Numbered from the stretch's first letter, positions 26,164 through 35,129 are shown. The stretch: DNA of 64,000 nt from Amycolatopsis sp. EV170708-02-1 (GCF_022479115.1 NZ_CP092497.1:5456001-5520000); one strand, 5' to 3'. Notes: generated by a model from the letters alone, not told the origin. Numbers and translations are program-made.

Positions 26164-26787
26164 ATGCGAGCAGTTCGGGTGAGCGTCTGCGCCCTGGACC
26201 CCATCACGAAGGCCGGCCTGGTCGACCTCCTCGGGACACGCGCGTCCGTGGTGGTGGTCGAAGGCAGGGCACGGACCGAAACCGATGTCGTCGTCGCCGC
26301 TTTCGAGCGGCTTTCGGCCGACGCGATCACCGCGTTGCGCGCGGTCGCCGCCGAACTCGGCAAGCCGATCGTGCTGGTGACCGACCGCATCGAGGAGGGC
26401 GGCCTCATGGCGGCGGTGGCGTGCCAGGTGGTCGCCATCCTGCCGAGGTCGGCGATGACCGACTCCCGCGTGGCCGACAGCGTCCGTGCCGCCGCGTCGA
26501 ACACCGTGGCCTCACCGCGGGATCTCCTCGGCAGGCTGGCCGACCACACCGAGCGGCTCCACCGGGAGATGCTCGCGCCGAGCGGTCCGGCCGGGGCCGC
26601 GCTCTCCTCACGGGAGATCGACGTCCTCCGCCTGATGGCCGACGGATTCGGCACCCAGGAGATCGCGACGGAACTCGCCTATTCGGAACGAACGGTGAAG
26701 AACGTCATCTACGCGGTCACCGACCGGCTGAGGCTGCGGAACCGGTCGCACGCGGTGGCCTACGCGATCCGGGAAGGAGTCATCTGA
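26164..26787 (+). CDS. Orphan LuxR-type regulator with degenerate receiver (1 of 3)
   Basis: 207 residues. The C-terminal LuxR HTH is clear (about 140-205: LSSREIDVLRLMADGFGTQEIA, YSERTVKNVIY). The N-terminal domain has the length of a receiver, but where the phospho-acceptor should follow beta-3 it reads TDVVVAAFE, with no conserved DL, so it is probably not phosphorylated. No kinase gene is adjacent. It converges with a related regulator (6 bases between stops); a third copy lies at 30617. Confidence 0.88.
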   Translation: MRAVRVSVCALDPITKAGLVDLLGTRASVVVVEGRARTETDVVVAAFERLSADAITALRAVAAELGKPIVLVTDRIEEGGLMAAVACQVVAILPRSAMTDSRVADSVRAAASNTVASPRDLLGRLADHTERLHREMLAPSGPAGAALSSREIDVLRLMADGFGTQEIATELAYSERTVKNVIYAVTDRLRLRNRSHAVAYAIREGVI

Positions 26788-26793
26788 AGGCGC

Positions 26794-27438
26794 TCAGATG
26801 AGACCTTCGCGGAGCGCGTACGCCACGACGTGGGTGCGGTTGCGCAGATTGAACCGGCTGAGCAGGCCGTGCAGGATGTTCTTCACGGTCCGGTCGGAGT
26901 AGGCCACCCGCCGGGCGATCTCCCCGGTGTCGAATCCCTCCGCGAGCAACCGGAGCACTTCGGTCTCGCGGGGTGACAGACCGCTGAGCGTGAGCTCACG
27001 CGGCTGGAGAACTTCCTTGTGCAGCCGCGAAATCCCGCGCAGCAGGCTGCCGAGCTGATCGGCGGGCAGATCACCCCGGCCGGCGTGGGCGTCGGCGACC
27101 GCGCGCAGCAACCGCCCCGGCGTCGCCTCCGAACGCGCGACGACGACGGCGAGCCCGCGTTCCACCGCCGCCCACAGTTCGGCCTGGTTGGGGTGATCGG
27201 CCACCAGTACCAGCCGGGCGGGCCCGGCCGGGATTCGCCGCGGGTCGTCGCCCGCGACCGCGACGAGGACGTCGGCCTTCGCCGGGTCGTCGCGCAAGGC
27301 GATGCCGGGGCCGCCGCCGAGCGCACTGCGCAGCCCCGCCAGGACGAGCGGATCACCGGCGTGCACGGCGACGCCGATCTCCCGGCGCTCCTCGGTCCGC
27401 ACGACCGGCCGGACGGGCGTCGTCATGATCGTCGACAT
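26794..27438 (-). CDS. Orphan LuxR-type regulator with degenerate receiver (2 of 3)
   Basis: 214 residues from the ATG at 27438 (an ATG at 27426 is also possible). The HTH (about 150-212) reads LSPRETEVLRLLAEGFDTGEIA with YSDRTVKNIL. The receiver-like part has ADVLVAVAGDD in place of an acceptor Asp followed by Leu. It is divergent from the NB-ARC/TPR regulator gene at 27531, with about 90 bases between starts, and is related along its length to the proteins at 26164 and 30617. Confidence 0.88.
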   Translation of the reverse strand: MSTIMTTPVRPVVRTEERREIGVAVHAGDPLVLAGLRSALGGGPGIALRDDPAKADVLVAVAGDDPRRIPAGPARLVLVADHPNQAELWAAVERGLAVVVARSEATPGRLLRAVADAHAGRGDLPADQLGSLLRGISRLHKEVLQPRELTLSGLSPRETEVLRLLAEGFDTGEIARRVAYSDRTVKNILHGLLSRFNLRNRTHVVAYALREGLI

Positions 27439-27530
27439 GCCTCCAGCCAACCGGCCCCGGAGAAGGCGGGACAAGCGGAAGCAGGGGGCAGCTTTTCGTC
27501 ATCGCAAGCCTGCCGGTTGAATGGACCGCG

Positions 27531-29762
27531 GTGGAGGCGAACGAGACGCGGTCGGTGTTCGGCAAGCTCCTGCTCGAACACCGGCGGGCCGCGGGATGGA
27601 CACAGGGGCGGCTGGCCGAGGCCTCCGGTATCAGTGTCCGCGCGCTGCGCGAGCTGGAGCGCGGCCGCGCGCGAGCCGCCCAGCAACGCTCCGCCGAAGT
27701 GCTGGCCGACGCGCTCGGCCTGACCGGCGGTGACCGGGAGTTCTTCCTGACCGTCGCCAAGCAGGGGCGGCGCCGGAATCCGGCGCTGGCCGCCCAGGTC
27801 GCGGCGAGCTGCGCGCTGCCCGCGCCCACCGCGGATCTGTCCGGCCGCGAAAGCGAGCTGGAGCAGCTTTCCGCGAAGGTCGCCGAGGGCGGTGGCGTGG
27901 TCGCGATCGTCGGACAGGCCGGGGTCGGGAAGACCGCGCTCGCGGTGACCGCGGCGGACCTGTGGCGCGCGGAGTTCCCCGACGGGAGCTACGCGGTGGA
28001 TCTGCGCGGGATGGACGAGGAACCGCTGAGCGCCCGGACCGCGCTCGACCGGCTGCTGCGCGCGCTGGACGTCGCACCGGGGCAGGTGCCCGCCGCCGAG
28101 GCCGAACGGTCGGCGTTGCTGCGGATGCTGCTCGAAGGACGGAAAGTCCTGCTGCTGCTCGACAACGCCGCGGACGAGGCGCAGATCCGTCCGCTGCTGG
28201 TCGCCGGGCCCGGCTCGCTCACCCTGATCACCTGCCGTCGCACGCTCGCCGGGCTCGAAGGCGCCCGTTGGCTGGGGCTCGAACCGCTGTCGGACGACGG
28301 CGCGACCGGTCTGCTCGCCAAGATCATCGGCGCCGGCCGGGTCGACGCGGAGCCCGCCGCGGCCCGCGAGCTCGTCGAACTGTGCGGATACCTGCCGCTC
28401 GCGGTCCGGATCGCGGGCAACCGGCTCGCCACCCGGCCGCAGTGGTCCCTCGCCCAGCTGGCCGACCGGCTGCGCGACGAAAGCACCCGGCTCCGCGCGC
28501 TCGCGGCGGGCGATCTGCAACTGCGCTCGGCTTTCGACCTGTCCTATCGCGCGGTCTCGGCCGAGGCACGGCGGCTGTTCCGCCGGCTGGCGACCGTTCC
28601 CGGCGCCGACTTCGGCCTGGAGCTCGCGATCGTCGTCTCCGGCGCGGCCCCCGCCGACGTGCGCGACCAGCTCGACGAACTCGTCGACGCCAGCCTCCTG
28701 CAGACCACGGCGGAACCGGAGCGGCACCAGTTCCACGACCTGATCCGGCTGTTCGCCGAGGAACGGTTCGAGGCGGAGGAGGACCCAGCCGCCAGGGACA
28801 TCGTGCTCGCCCACCTGCTCGACAAGGCGGCCGATGCGGCCAGGCTGTTCTACCCCGAGGCGCCCGAGACCGGTCGGTTCGGCTCGCGGGACGAGGGCGC
28901 CCGCTGGCTGGAGGTCGAAGGGGAGAACTGGGTCGCCGCGCACCGGCTGGGAGCACGGAAGGGATGGCACGAGGAGGTCCGCGACCTCGCCATCGCGCTG
29001 CACTGGTACTCCGACGGAAGAAGCGCCCAGCAGCCGTGGTGGGAGATCTTCTCGCTCGGCGCGGCCGCGGCGAGCGCGCTCGGCGACGCCCGGGCCGAAG
29101 CGAAGCTGCTCAACTTCGTCGGCTGGGCCGCCGGCATCTGTCTCGGTGACGACAAGGGCGCCGTGGCGGCGCACCGGCGCGCGCTGGACATCGCCGTCCG
29201 GATCGGTGACCACGTCGAGCAGACCTGGGCGTCCATCTACCTCGGCCAGGCGCTGCGGCTGACCGGGCAAGGCGACGAAGCGTTCGAGTTCGCGAAGCGC
29301 GGGTACGAACTGGCGCACGAACTGCCGTTCTGGGACGGGCAGACCACGGCGCGGAACATGTACGGGCGCGCGCTGCTCAACGCCGGAAGGCATACCGAGG
29401 CGCTCGCCGTGCATCGTGCCGTGCTCTCCGACGCCGAACGGCTGGCGGGCGACACGTATCCCGATTTCCATCGGCTGCTGAAGACCCTGACCGTGCGCGC
29501 CATCGGCGACGTGCTCGGCGATCTCGCCGAATGGCGGGAAGCGGCGAGCCAGTACCGCACCAGCCGGTGGCTCGCGTGGGAAGGCGGTTTCGGCGGGCTG
29601 GAAGTGATCAGCGCGATCCGCGAGGGACGGGCCTGGCGGGAGGCCGGTGCCTTCGAGGAGGCCAGGGAGTGCCTGGCCCTGGCCGTGGAACTCTCCCCCG
29701 GACCGTCGTTCGCCGCGTGGCGAGAGCAGGCTTTGGCCGAACTGGCGCTCTTGCCCGAGTGA
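27531..29762 (+). CDS. XRE-HTH / NB-ARC ATPase / TPR regulator (AfsR-like layout)
   Basis: 743 residues, GTG start. An XRE HTH (about 10-75; WTQGRLAEASGISVRALREL) is followed by an NB-ARC STAND ATPase (about 100-400) with Walker A GQAGVGKTA, Walker B VLLLLDNAADE and a GLPLA-like motif (GYLPLAVRIAG). The C-terminal 300 residues form TPR-like helical repeats. STAND regulators bind DNA after ligand-driven ATP-dependent oligomerisation. AfsR-type relatives control secondary metabolism, but here the DNA-binding part is XRE, not SARP. Three orphan LuxR genes surround it. Confidence 0.9.
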   Translation: MEANETRSVFGKLLLEHRRAAGWTQGRLAEASGISVRALRELERGRARAAQQRSAEVLADALGLTGGDREFFLTVAKQGRRRNPALAAQVAASCALPAPTADLSGRESELEQLSAKVAEGGGVVAIVGQAGVGKTALAVTAADLWRAEFPDGSYAVDLRGMDEEPLSARTALDRLLRALDVAPGQVPAAEAERSALLRMLLEGRKVLLLLDNAADEAQIRPLLVAGPGSLTLITCRRTLAGLEGARWLGLEPLSDDGATGLLAKIIGAGRVDAEPAAARELVELCGYLPLAVRIAGNRLATRPQWSLAQLADRLRDESTRLRALAAGDLQLRSAFDLSYRAVSAEARRLFRRLATVPGADFGLELAIVVSGAAPADVRDQLDELVDASLLQTTAEPERHQFHDLIRLFAEERFEAEEDPAARDIVLAHLLDKAADAARLFYPEAPETGRFGSRDEGARWLEVEGENWVAAHRLGARKGWHEEVRDLAIALHWYSDGRSAQQPWWEIFSLGAAAASALGDARAEAKLLNFVGWAAGICLGDDKGAVAAHRRALDIAVRIGDHVEQTWASIYLGQALRLTGQGDEAFEFAKRGYELAHELPFWDGQTTARNMYGRALLNAGRHTEALAVHRAVLSDAERLAGDTYPDFHRLLKTLTVRAIGDVLGDLAEWREAASQYRTSRWLAWEGGFGGLEVISAIREGRAWREAGAFEEARECLALAVELSPGPSFAAWREQALAELALLPE

Positions 29763-29813
29763 TCGGAGCCGCGAGCGCCAACTAAGCTTCGGGCCGACGG
29801 AGCGGGAGGGCCG

Positions 29814-30461
29814 ATGACCAACGCGGACGGGCAGAGCCCGCGAGAGCGCTATCGCGACCAGGTGCGCACGGAGATCAAGCAGCACGCGTGGGAGCAGATC
29901 GCCACCGCCGGGGTGCCCGCGCTGTCGCTCAACGCGATCGCCAAACAGGTGGGGATGAGCGGCCCCGCGCTGTACCGGTACTTCGCCAGCCGCGACGACC
30001 TGATCACCGCGCTCATCCGCGACGCGTACCGGAGCCTCGCCGACACCGTCCGGGCGGCGTTCGACGGCGGTGCCGACCTGGCAGGACTCGCCGTCACCAT
30101 CCGGGACTGGGCCCGGAGCGACCCGCAGCGCTACTTCCTCATCTACGGCACGCCCGTCCCCGGCTACCACGCGCCCGAAGACACCACCGCCATTTCGCGC
30201 GAGGTCATGGCCGTGCTGCTCGAAGCGTGCCGCGCGATCCCCGTCGACGGCCCGAAAACCCCGTTCGACAAGCATCTGGACGATCACCGTGACTGGGCGG
30301 GCGACGATCCGGCCCCGTCCGCGACCCTGCACCGCGCGCTCGCCTTCTGGACCCGCCTGCACGGCGTGCTCTCACTCGAACTCGCCGGCCATTTCACCGG
30401 AATGAAATTCGACCCCGAGCTGTTGATCTCGGACGAACTGGACGACCTCACGACCCGGTGA
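29814..30461 (+). CDS. TetR-family regulator
   Basis: 215 residues with a GGGAGGG ribosome-binding site. The N-terminal HTH (about 28-72) reads LSLNAIAKQVGMSGPALYRYF. The C-terminal domain resembles the WHG-type TetR_C group (DWARSDPQRYFLIYGTPVPGY). No obvious target gene is adjacent and no clear palindrome precedes it. It lies between the NB-ARC regulator and the third orphan LuxR gene, all on the plus strand. Confidence 0.9.
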   Translation: MTNADGQSPRERYRDQVRTEIKQHAWEQIATAGVPALSLNAIAKQVGMSGPALYRYFASRDDLITALIRDAYRSLADTVRAAFDGGADLAGLAVTIRDWARSDPQRYFLIYGTPVPGYHAPEDTTAISREVMAVLLEACRAIPVDGPKTPFDKHLDDHRDWAGDDPAPSATLHRALAFWTRLHGVLSLELAGHFTGMKFDPELLISDELDDLTTR

Positions 30462-30529
30462 CCGGCCGAGTGCCCGCACAGTGAACCTTTCCCACCCGTC
30501 GGGCGTCTTGCCCTGTGACGTTGCCGCGG

Positions 30530-30557
30530 TTGACATGCAACGTTGGAACGTTATAGC
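30530..30557 (+). promoter_or_regulatory. Consensus-type promoter with internal palindrome
   Basis: TTGACA (30530-30535), a 16-base spacer and TATAGC (30552-30557). The spacer contains AACGTTGGAACGTT (30539-30552), two AACGTT boxes that could be an operator. It predicts a 5' leader of about 50 bases for the LuxR gene at 30617. Confidence 0.7.
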
Positions 30558-30616
30558 TTCTAAGTACCGCAAGAGCTATTAACATCGGTTTCGGGCGCTT
30601 CGGGGGGACTTCGATC

Positions 30617-31282
30617 ATGAGGCACGGGGAGAAGACCAGCAGGAGGACCGAACGCGTCAGAGTCGCCGTGCACGCCCCGGATCTGCTGGCCGGGCTGGGC
30701 ACGACGAGCATCCTCGGCGCCGACGAGCGGCTGGACGTGCTGTCCGACACCGACCTCGGGCCCGCCGAAGTCATCGTGACCGTCGGTGACTCGATCGGCG
30801 ACGGGGTTTTCGCTTTCCTGCGTCAGGTTCGCGCCGCGTCGTCACTGCCGACGCCACCGAGATGCGTGATCGTCACGGACCATTTCCCGGTCCAGGTCCT
30901 GATGACGGCCATCGAATGCGGCATGGCCGCGCTGCTGCCGCGACGCGACCTCGACGGCGAGCACCTCGTGCGGACGATCCTCGCGGTCAGCCAGGGCGCG
31001 GGCGCGCTGCCGCCGCGTCTGCAGGGCAGCCTGCTCTCCCAGCTCGAACGGATTCAGGAGGATCTGCTGGTCCCCAACGGTCTCGCGTTGTCCGGGCTGT
31101 CCGACCGGGAACGCGAGGTGCTCCGCCTGCTGGCCGACGGCCATGGCACGGAAGAGATCGCGGCCAAACTCGCCTATTCGGAGAGCACGGTGAAGAACGT
31201 CCTCCACCGGGTGATGTCGCGATACGGCCTGCACAACCGCACGCACGCCGTCGCCTTCGCGCTGCGCACCGGCTCGATCTGA
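30617..31282 (+). CDS. Orphan LuxR-type regulator with degenerate receiver (3 of 3)
   Basis: 221 residues with a GGGGGGAC ribosome-binding stretch. The HTH (about 155-218) reads LSDREREVLRLLADGHGTEEIA, nearly the same as in the proteins at 26164 and 26794. The receiver-like half has AEVIVTVGDS where a phospho-acceptor would be expected. A strong promoter with a palindrome in its spacer precedes it. Targets unknown; the next gene is a glycosyltransferase. Confidence 0.88.
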   Translation: MRHGEKTSRRTERVRVAVHAPDLLAGLGTTSILGADERLDVLSDTDLGPAEVIVTVGDSIGDGVFAFLRQVRAASSLPTPPRCVIVTDHFPVQVLMTAIECGMAALLPRRDLDGEHLVRTILAVSQGAGALPPRLQGSLLSQLERIQEDLLVPNGLALSGLSDREREVLRLLADGHGTEEIAAKLAYSESTVKNVLHRVMSRYGLHNRTHAVAFALRTGSI

Positions 31283-31300
31283 AGCATCGTCCAGAATGGA

Positions 31301-31330
31301 TTGATTTCCCCCGCCCCCTTCAACTTATAG
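31301..31330 (+). promoter_or_regulatory. Possible promoter and leader hairpin of the glycosyltransferase gene
   Basis: TTGATT (31301-31306) and TTATAG (31325-31330) with an 18-base spacer. A GGGGCTTGC/GCAAGGCCCC hairpin follows at 31339-31358, 58 bases before the ATG, and could act as a leader structure. Confidence 0.4.
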
Positions 31331-31416
31331 CGGACATGGGGGCTTGCGGCAAGGCCCCGGTCATCCCCCAGAATTGCCCGCCGTAGCCGGAAGCCGCGGA
31401 AAAGGGGAGTCGCGAA

Positions 31417-32634
31417 GTGCGTGTTCTGCTGACGACATGGGGGTCACGCGGGGATGTCGAACCCTTGGTGGCGCTCGCGATCGAAGTGCGGGAACTCGGT
31501 GCGGAGGCGGTGGTGTGCGCGCCGCCGGACGAGGAATTCGTGAAATTGCTGGAGCGGGCCGATATTCCCATGGTGCCGCTCGGCCCGACGGTGCACTCGG
31601 TGGTCGCCGGGCCGAAACCGCCGACGGGGGAAGACGCGTTGAAACTCGCCCCGGCCTTGGTGGCCGCCCGGTTCGAAACGCTTTCCGCCGCGGCGAAAGA
31701 AGGGTGCGACGCGATCCTCGCGACCGGGCTGCTGCCCGCCGGCGCTCGGGACGTCGCCGAGAAACTCGGGATTCCTTATGTGTACGCGTGTTTCCACACC
31801 TTCGGATTGCCGTCGCGGCAGTTCGCCCCGGGAGTGCGGCCGGGCACGCCGTCGCCGGAGGGCGAGACCGACAACCGGGTGCTGTGGCGCCACGACGCCG
31901 AACGCGTCAACGCCCTGTACGGCGGGGCGCTCGACAGTCACCGGGCGGCGATCGGGCTGCCACCGGTGGACAACGTCCGCGATCACGTCTTCACCGGTTC
32001 GCCGTGGCTGGCGGCGGACCCGGTTCTGTGCCCGTCGGAGGGGATGACGGATCTCGACCTCGTCCCGACGGGAGCGTGGATCCGGCCCGACGACCGCCCG
32101 CTCCCGGGAGAACTGGAGGAATTCCTCGAGGCCGGTGAGCCGCCGGTGTACGTGGGTTTCGGCAGCATGGCCGCGTACGCGCCGAAGGAGATCGCCCGGG
32201 TGGCCATCGAGTCCGCCCGCGGGCTGGGACGGCGGATCCTGCTCGCCCGCGGCTGGGCGGGTCTGGCGTCGATCGACGACGCCGACGACTGTTCCGTCGT
32301 CGGCGAGGTCAATCAGCAGGCGCTCTTCCGCCGGGTGGCCGCCGTCGTGCACCACGGTGGCGCGGGCACCACGACGACGGCCTCCCGGGCGGGCGCGCCC
32401 CAGGTGGTCGTCCCCCGGATCGCGGACCAGCCGTTCTGGGCCGAGCGGGTGGCGGAGCTGGGAATCGGTGTGGCACACCGGGATCCGATGCCGACCGTCG
32501 AATCCCTGACCGCCGCGCTCACCGCGGCCCTCTCCCCCGGAACCGGCGCGCGGGCGAAGGCCGTGGCGGACACGATCCGGACCGACGGGGCGGCGGTGGC
32601 CGCGAAACTGCTCGTGAGTGGCAAGGACGGTTAG
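31417..32634 (+). CDS. GT1 glycosyltransferase, glycopeptide-Gtf-like
   Basis: 405 residues, GT-B fold. The N-terminus MRVLLTTWGSRGDVEPLVAL and the length resemble the vancomycin-group enzymes GtfA-E (about 400 residues); the donor-site motif HHGGAGTTTTA lies at about 308-318. These enzymes transfer sugars from dTDP- or UDP-sugars to natural products or lipids. No aglycone or sugar-biosynthesis genes are nearby. The last residues, LLVSGKDG, and the TAG are encoded by the palindrome at 32611-32656, and its stop overlaps that of the convergent gene by 4 bases. Confidence 0.9.
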   Translation: MRVLLTTWGSRGDVEPLVALAIEVRELGAEAVVCAPPDEEFVKLLERADIPMVPLGPTVHSVVAGPKPPTGEDALKLAPALVAARFETLSAAAKEGCDAILATGLLPAGARDVAEKLGIPYVYACFHTFGLPSRQFAPGVRPGTPSPEGETDNRVLWRHDAERVNALYGGALDSHRAAIGLPPVDNVRDHVFTGSPWLAADPVLCPSEGMTDLDLVPTGAWIRPDDRPLPGELEEFLEAGEPPVYVGFGSMAAYAPKEIARVAIESARGLGRRILLARGWAGLASIDDADDCSVVGEVNQQALFRRVAAVVHHGGAGTTTTASRAGAPQVVVPRIADQPFWAERVAELGIGVAHRDPMPTVESLTAALTAALSPGTGARAKAVADTIRTDGAAVAAKLLVSGKDG

Positions 32635-32656
32635 AACCGTCCTTGCCACTCACGAG
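32611..32656. repeat. Palindrome family A, copy 2 (22-bp perfect arms)
   Basis: Arms 32611-32632 and 32635-32656, loop AG. It contains the stop codons of both convergent genes: TAG of the glycosyltransferase at 32632-32634 and TAA of the NmrA gene at 32633-32631. It codes LVSGKDG on one strand and REWQGRF on the other. Confidence 0.92.
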
Positions 32657-33518
32657 GCTTGAGCACCTCCTCGCACCACTGACGGAAAGTGGTCGGCGTG
32701 GTGGCCGCCGGGGTCCGCGGTTCGGCGTTGTCGATCCCCGCCTCCTTCGCGGCCATCATGTCGACCATGCCCTGGGCCATCGCCTCGGACCAGCCGTGTT
32801 CCCGCTGCGTCGCGCGGAAGGCGTCCATGGATACGCGCTGATAGCGGACCGGCCGCCCGAGGACGCCGGACATGATCTCCGCGAGATCGTTCTGAGACAG
32901 GTCTTCCGGGCCCAGCACCGGAACGTCGGCGACACCCTGCCACGACCGGTCGAGCAGCCACCCGGCCGCCACGGCGGCGATGTCGCGGGTGGCGCAGGTC
33001 GGCGCCTTGAGATCACCCGGAAGCGGGCCGAAGAAGACACCGTCCCCGCCGATCGATCCGGCCTGCCACAGGATGTTGTCCATGAACGTGGGCATCGTCA
33101 GCGCACGGTAGGCCACGCCCGTGCCCGCGATCAGATCGTCCATGGCGTGCGAGGCCGACAGGTATCCGGTGTTCTCCGCGACGCCCCTGCCGAGCGCCGA
33201 GATGCCGACCACCCGCGACACGCCGTGCTTTTCGATGGCCGCGCAAGCCGGCCGGGTGAAGTCCAGAAAGGCGGCTTCCAGGCTTTCGGCGCGGCGATCC
33301 GCGACGACCAGCCAGAAAACGGTTTCGGCGCCGGCGAAGGCTTCGTCGACGACAGCGGCGTCGCCGTGCGAACCCTTGACGACCTCGACGCGCTCGCGGA
33401 CGTGGTCGGGCAGGCGGGCGGGATCGCGGGCGATCACGCGGATCGGTTCGCCACTTTCGAGAAGGGCGGCAAGCACCCGGCTGCCGATCTGTCCGGTCGG
33501 CGCGGTGACGACGATCAT
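32631..33518 (-). CDS. NmrA-like NAD(P)-binding protein
   Basis: 295 residues from the ATG at 33518 (CGGAG upstream). A Rossmann start, VVTAPTGQIGSRVLAAL (about 3-19), marks an atypical SDR of the NmrA/QOR2 type; no catalytic Tyr-Lys pair is evident. Such proteins act as redox sensors or NAD(P)H-dependent reductases. The divergent LysR gene at 33620 is the probable regulator. The C-terminus is encoded inside the family A palindrome. Confidence 0.88.
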   Translation of the reverse strand: MIVVTAPTGQIGSRVLAALLESGEPIRVIARDPARLPDHVRERVEVVKGSHGDAAVVDEAFAGAETVFWLVVADRRAESLEAAFLDFTRPACAAIEKHGVSRVVGISALGRGVAENTGYLSASHAMDDLIAGTGVAYRALTMPTFMDNILWQAGSIGGDGVFFGPLPGDLKAPTCATRDIAAVAAGWLLDRSWQGVADVPVLGPEDLSQNDLAEIMSGVLGRPVRYQRVSMDAFRATQREHGWSEAMAQGMVDMMAAKEAGIDNAEPRTPAATTPTTFRQWCEEVLKPREWQGRF

Positions 33519-33619
33519 GAAGACTCCGAGGTGATAGGGGATTTTCGACTTCACCCAGTCAAGCCACGAAGGCCGTCGAGCTGAAGGATCACCTCGATCA
33601 CCATTGATACCCTGGGGAT

Positions 33620-34510
33620 ATGAGTGACCTGGAGACGCGGCAGCTCAAGTACTTCGTCGCGGTCGCGGAGGAGCTGCATTTCGGCCGGGCCGCCGAGCGG
33701 CTTTCGATGGCGCAGCCGCCGCTGTCCAGGGCGATCCGAGATCTCGAACGACGGCTGGACGTCCGGTTGCTCGAACGCACCACCCGCCAGGTCACGCTGA
33801 CCACCGCGGGCGAGGTCTTCCTGCGGGACGCGAGAACCGCGCTCGAAGCGGTCGCCGCCGCGGAACGGCGGGCACGGCAGGCGGGCCGCCCCGACCCCCG
33901 GCTGCGCCTGGCGTTGAAGGCCGACCACGACGCCGGATTGCTGCCGAAGATCATCGAGGCCTACGAAGCCGAAGAAGGCGTCCTGCCGGTCGAGCTGATC
34001 CTCGGCGGCCGGGGCGAACAACCGTCGCAATTGCGTGACGGGAGGGCGGACGTGGCGCTCGTGCCGTCTCCGTTCGACGCGCGCCGCCTCGACTTCGAGC
34101 CGTTGCTGACCGAACCCCGGCTCGTGGCGCTGGCGGCGAACGATCCGCTGGCGGCCAGGTCGCGGCTGACCCTCGCGGATCTCGAAGGCCGGCTCCTCCC
34201 CGATGGCGCACCTGCCGTCCAGGGCCCCTCGGCCGGGCCGTCCGCCACCGCGGCGCCCCACGGTCCAGTCTCGGATCTGACGCAGATCTTCAAACTGGTC
34301 GAACTCGGTGCCATCGTGTGTTTTCTGCCGGTCTCGGTGGCGGATCGCTACCGCCGGGCGGGCATCACGTATCTGCCCGTCGACGATCTGGAGCCCACGA
34401 CGCTCGCCGTGATGTGGCCGCAGGACTCCCGCTCACCGGCCGTCGCCGCGTTCGTCCGAGCGGCCACCACGGTGGTGACGACCGCGTACGCCGTCGGTCA
34501 GCGCAGCTGA
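33620..34510 (+). CDS. LysR-family regulator
   Basis: 296 residues. The N-terminal winged HTH (1-60) reads LKYFVAVAEELHFGRAAERL and QPPLSRAIRDLE. The effector domain covers about 90-290. It is divergent from the NmrA-like gene with 101 bases between starts, the classical LysR arrangement, and probably activates it. Two GATCACC direct repeats (near 33585-33600) lie in the intergenic region. Its end overlaps the convergent TetR gene by 13 bases. Confidence 0.92.
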   Translation: MSDLETRQLKYFVAVAEELHFGRAAERLSMAQPPLSRAIRDLERRLDVRLLERTTRQVTLTTAGEVFLRDARTALEAVAAAERRARQAGRPDPRLRLALKADHDAGLLPKIIEAYEAEEGVLPVELILGGRGEQPSQLRDGRADVALVPSPFDARRLDFEPLLTEPRLVALAANDPLAARSRLTLADLEGRLLPDGAPAVQGPSAGPSATAAPHGPVSDLTQIFKLVELGAIVCFLPVSVADRYRRAGITYLPVDDLEPTTLAVMWPQDSRSPAVAAFVRAATTVVTTAYAVGQRS

Positions 34511-35079
34511 ACGCGGCCCAGCAACCGGTCGACGACCTCGGGCAGCGGCTGCTCCTCGGGGCCTTCCAGCCACAGCACGTTCCCCGTCCGCAGCGTGGCG
34601 AGGAAGGTCGCCGCGGTGAGCCTGGCCAGCTCCTGGTCGAGGCCGTGGCCCCGGGCGAGCAGGACCGCGATCAGGTCGCGTTCGAGGGCGAGCTGATCAC
34701 CGGCCTGCCGCGCGAGCAGCGACGGATGCCGCCGCAGCAGCCGTAACTGCGCCACCCACTCGCGGTCGGGGACGGGATGCGCCCGGTACAGCTCCCGGCA
34801 CGCCGCGCGCAGCGCCTGCCACGGCTTCTCCCCCGGCGGCCTGCCTTCGACCAGTGAGACCAGCAGCCCCGTGCGCTCGCGGTCGGCGTGCAGGATCGCG
34901 TCCTCTTTGTTCGCGAAGTAGTTCGAGAACGTCCGCCGGGACACGCCCGCCGCGTCGGCGATGTCCTCGACGGTCACGCCGTCGAGACCGTGCTCCATCG
35001 CCAGCCGGAGCGCGGCCTCGTGCAGTGATTGCCGCGTCGCCGCCTTCTTGCGGGTGCGGAGCGTGCCGAGGGTGTCCAC
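34498..35079 (-). CDS. TetR-family repressor of the adjacent MFS exporter
   Basis: 193 residues from the GTG at 35079; the open frame continues upstream to 35130 without a better start. HTH at about 28-55: VTVEDIADAAGVSRRTFSNYF. It is divergent from the MFS efflux gene and a perfect TGTGCAA-N2-TTGCACA palindrome lies between them, so it most likely represses the efflux gene until a drug-like ligand binds. Confidence 0.9.
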   Translation of the reverse strand: MDTLGTLRTRKKAATRQSLHEAALRLAMEHGLDGVTVEDIADAAGVSRRTFSNYFANKEDAILHADRERTGLLVSLVEGRPPGEKPWQALRAACRELYRAHPVPDREWVAQLRLLRRHPSLLARQAGDQLALERDLIAVLLARGHGLDQELARLTAATFLATLRTGNVLWLEGPEEQPLPEVVDRLLGRVQLR

Positions 35080-35113
35080 CAGGACAGCGTAGCGACGGGA
35101 ATAAAGTGCCCAC

Positions 35114-35129
35114 TGTGCAAGTTTGCACA
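35114..35129. promoter_or_regulatory. TetR operator
   Basis: Perfect palindrome TGTGCAA-GT-TTGCACA, 34 bases upstream of the TetR start and 31 before the MFS start. This is the expected position for repression of both genes. Confidence 0.8.

Noticed and set aside
27423..30362. A 979-codon open frame on the minus strand
   Set aside because: It is antisense to the XRE/NB-ARC/TPR gene, has Arg/Pro/Gly-rich composition and no domain; a high-GC shadow.
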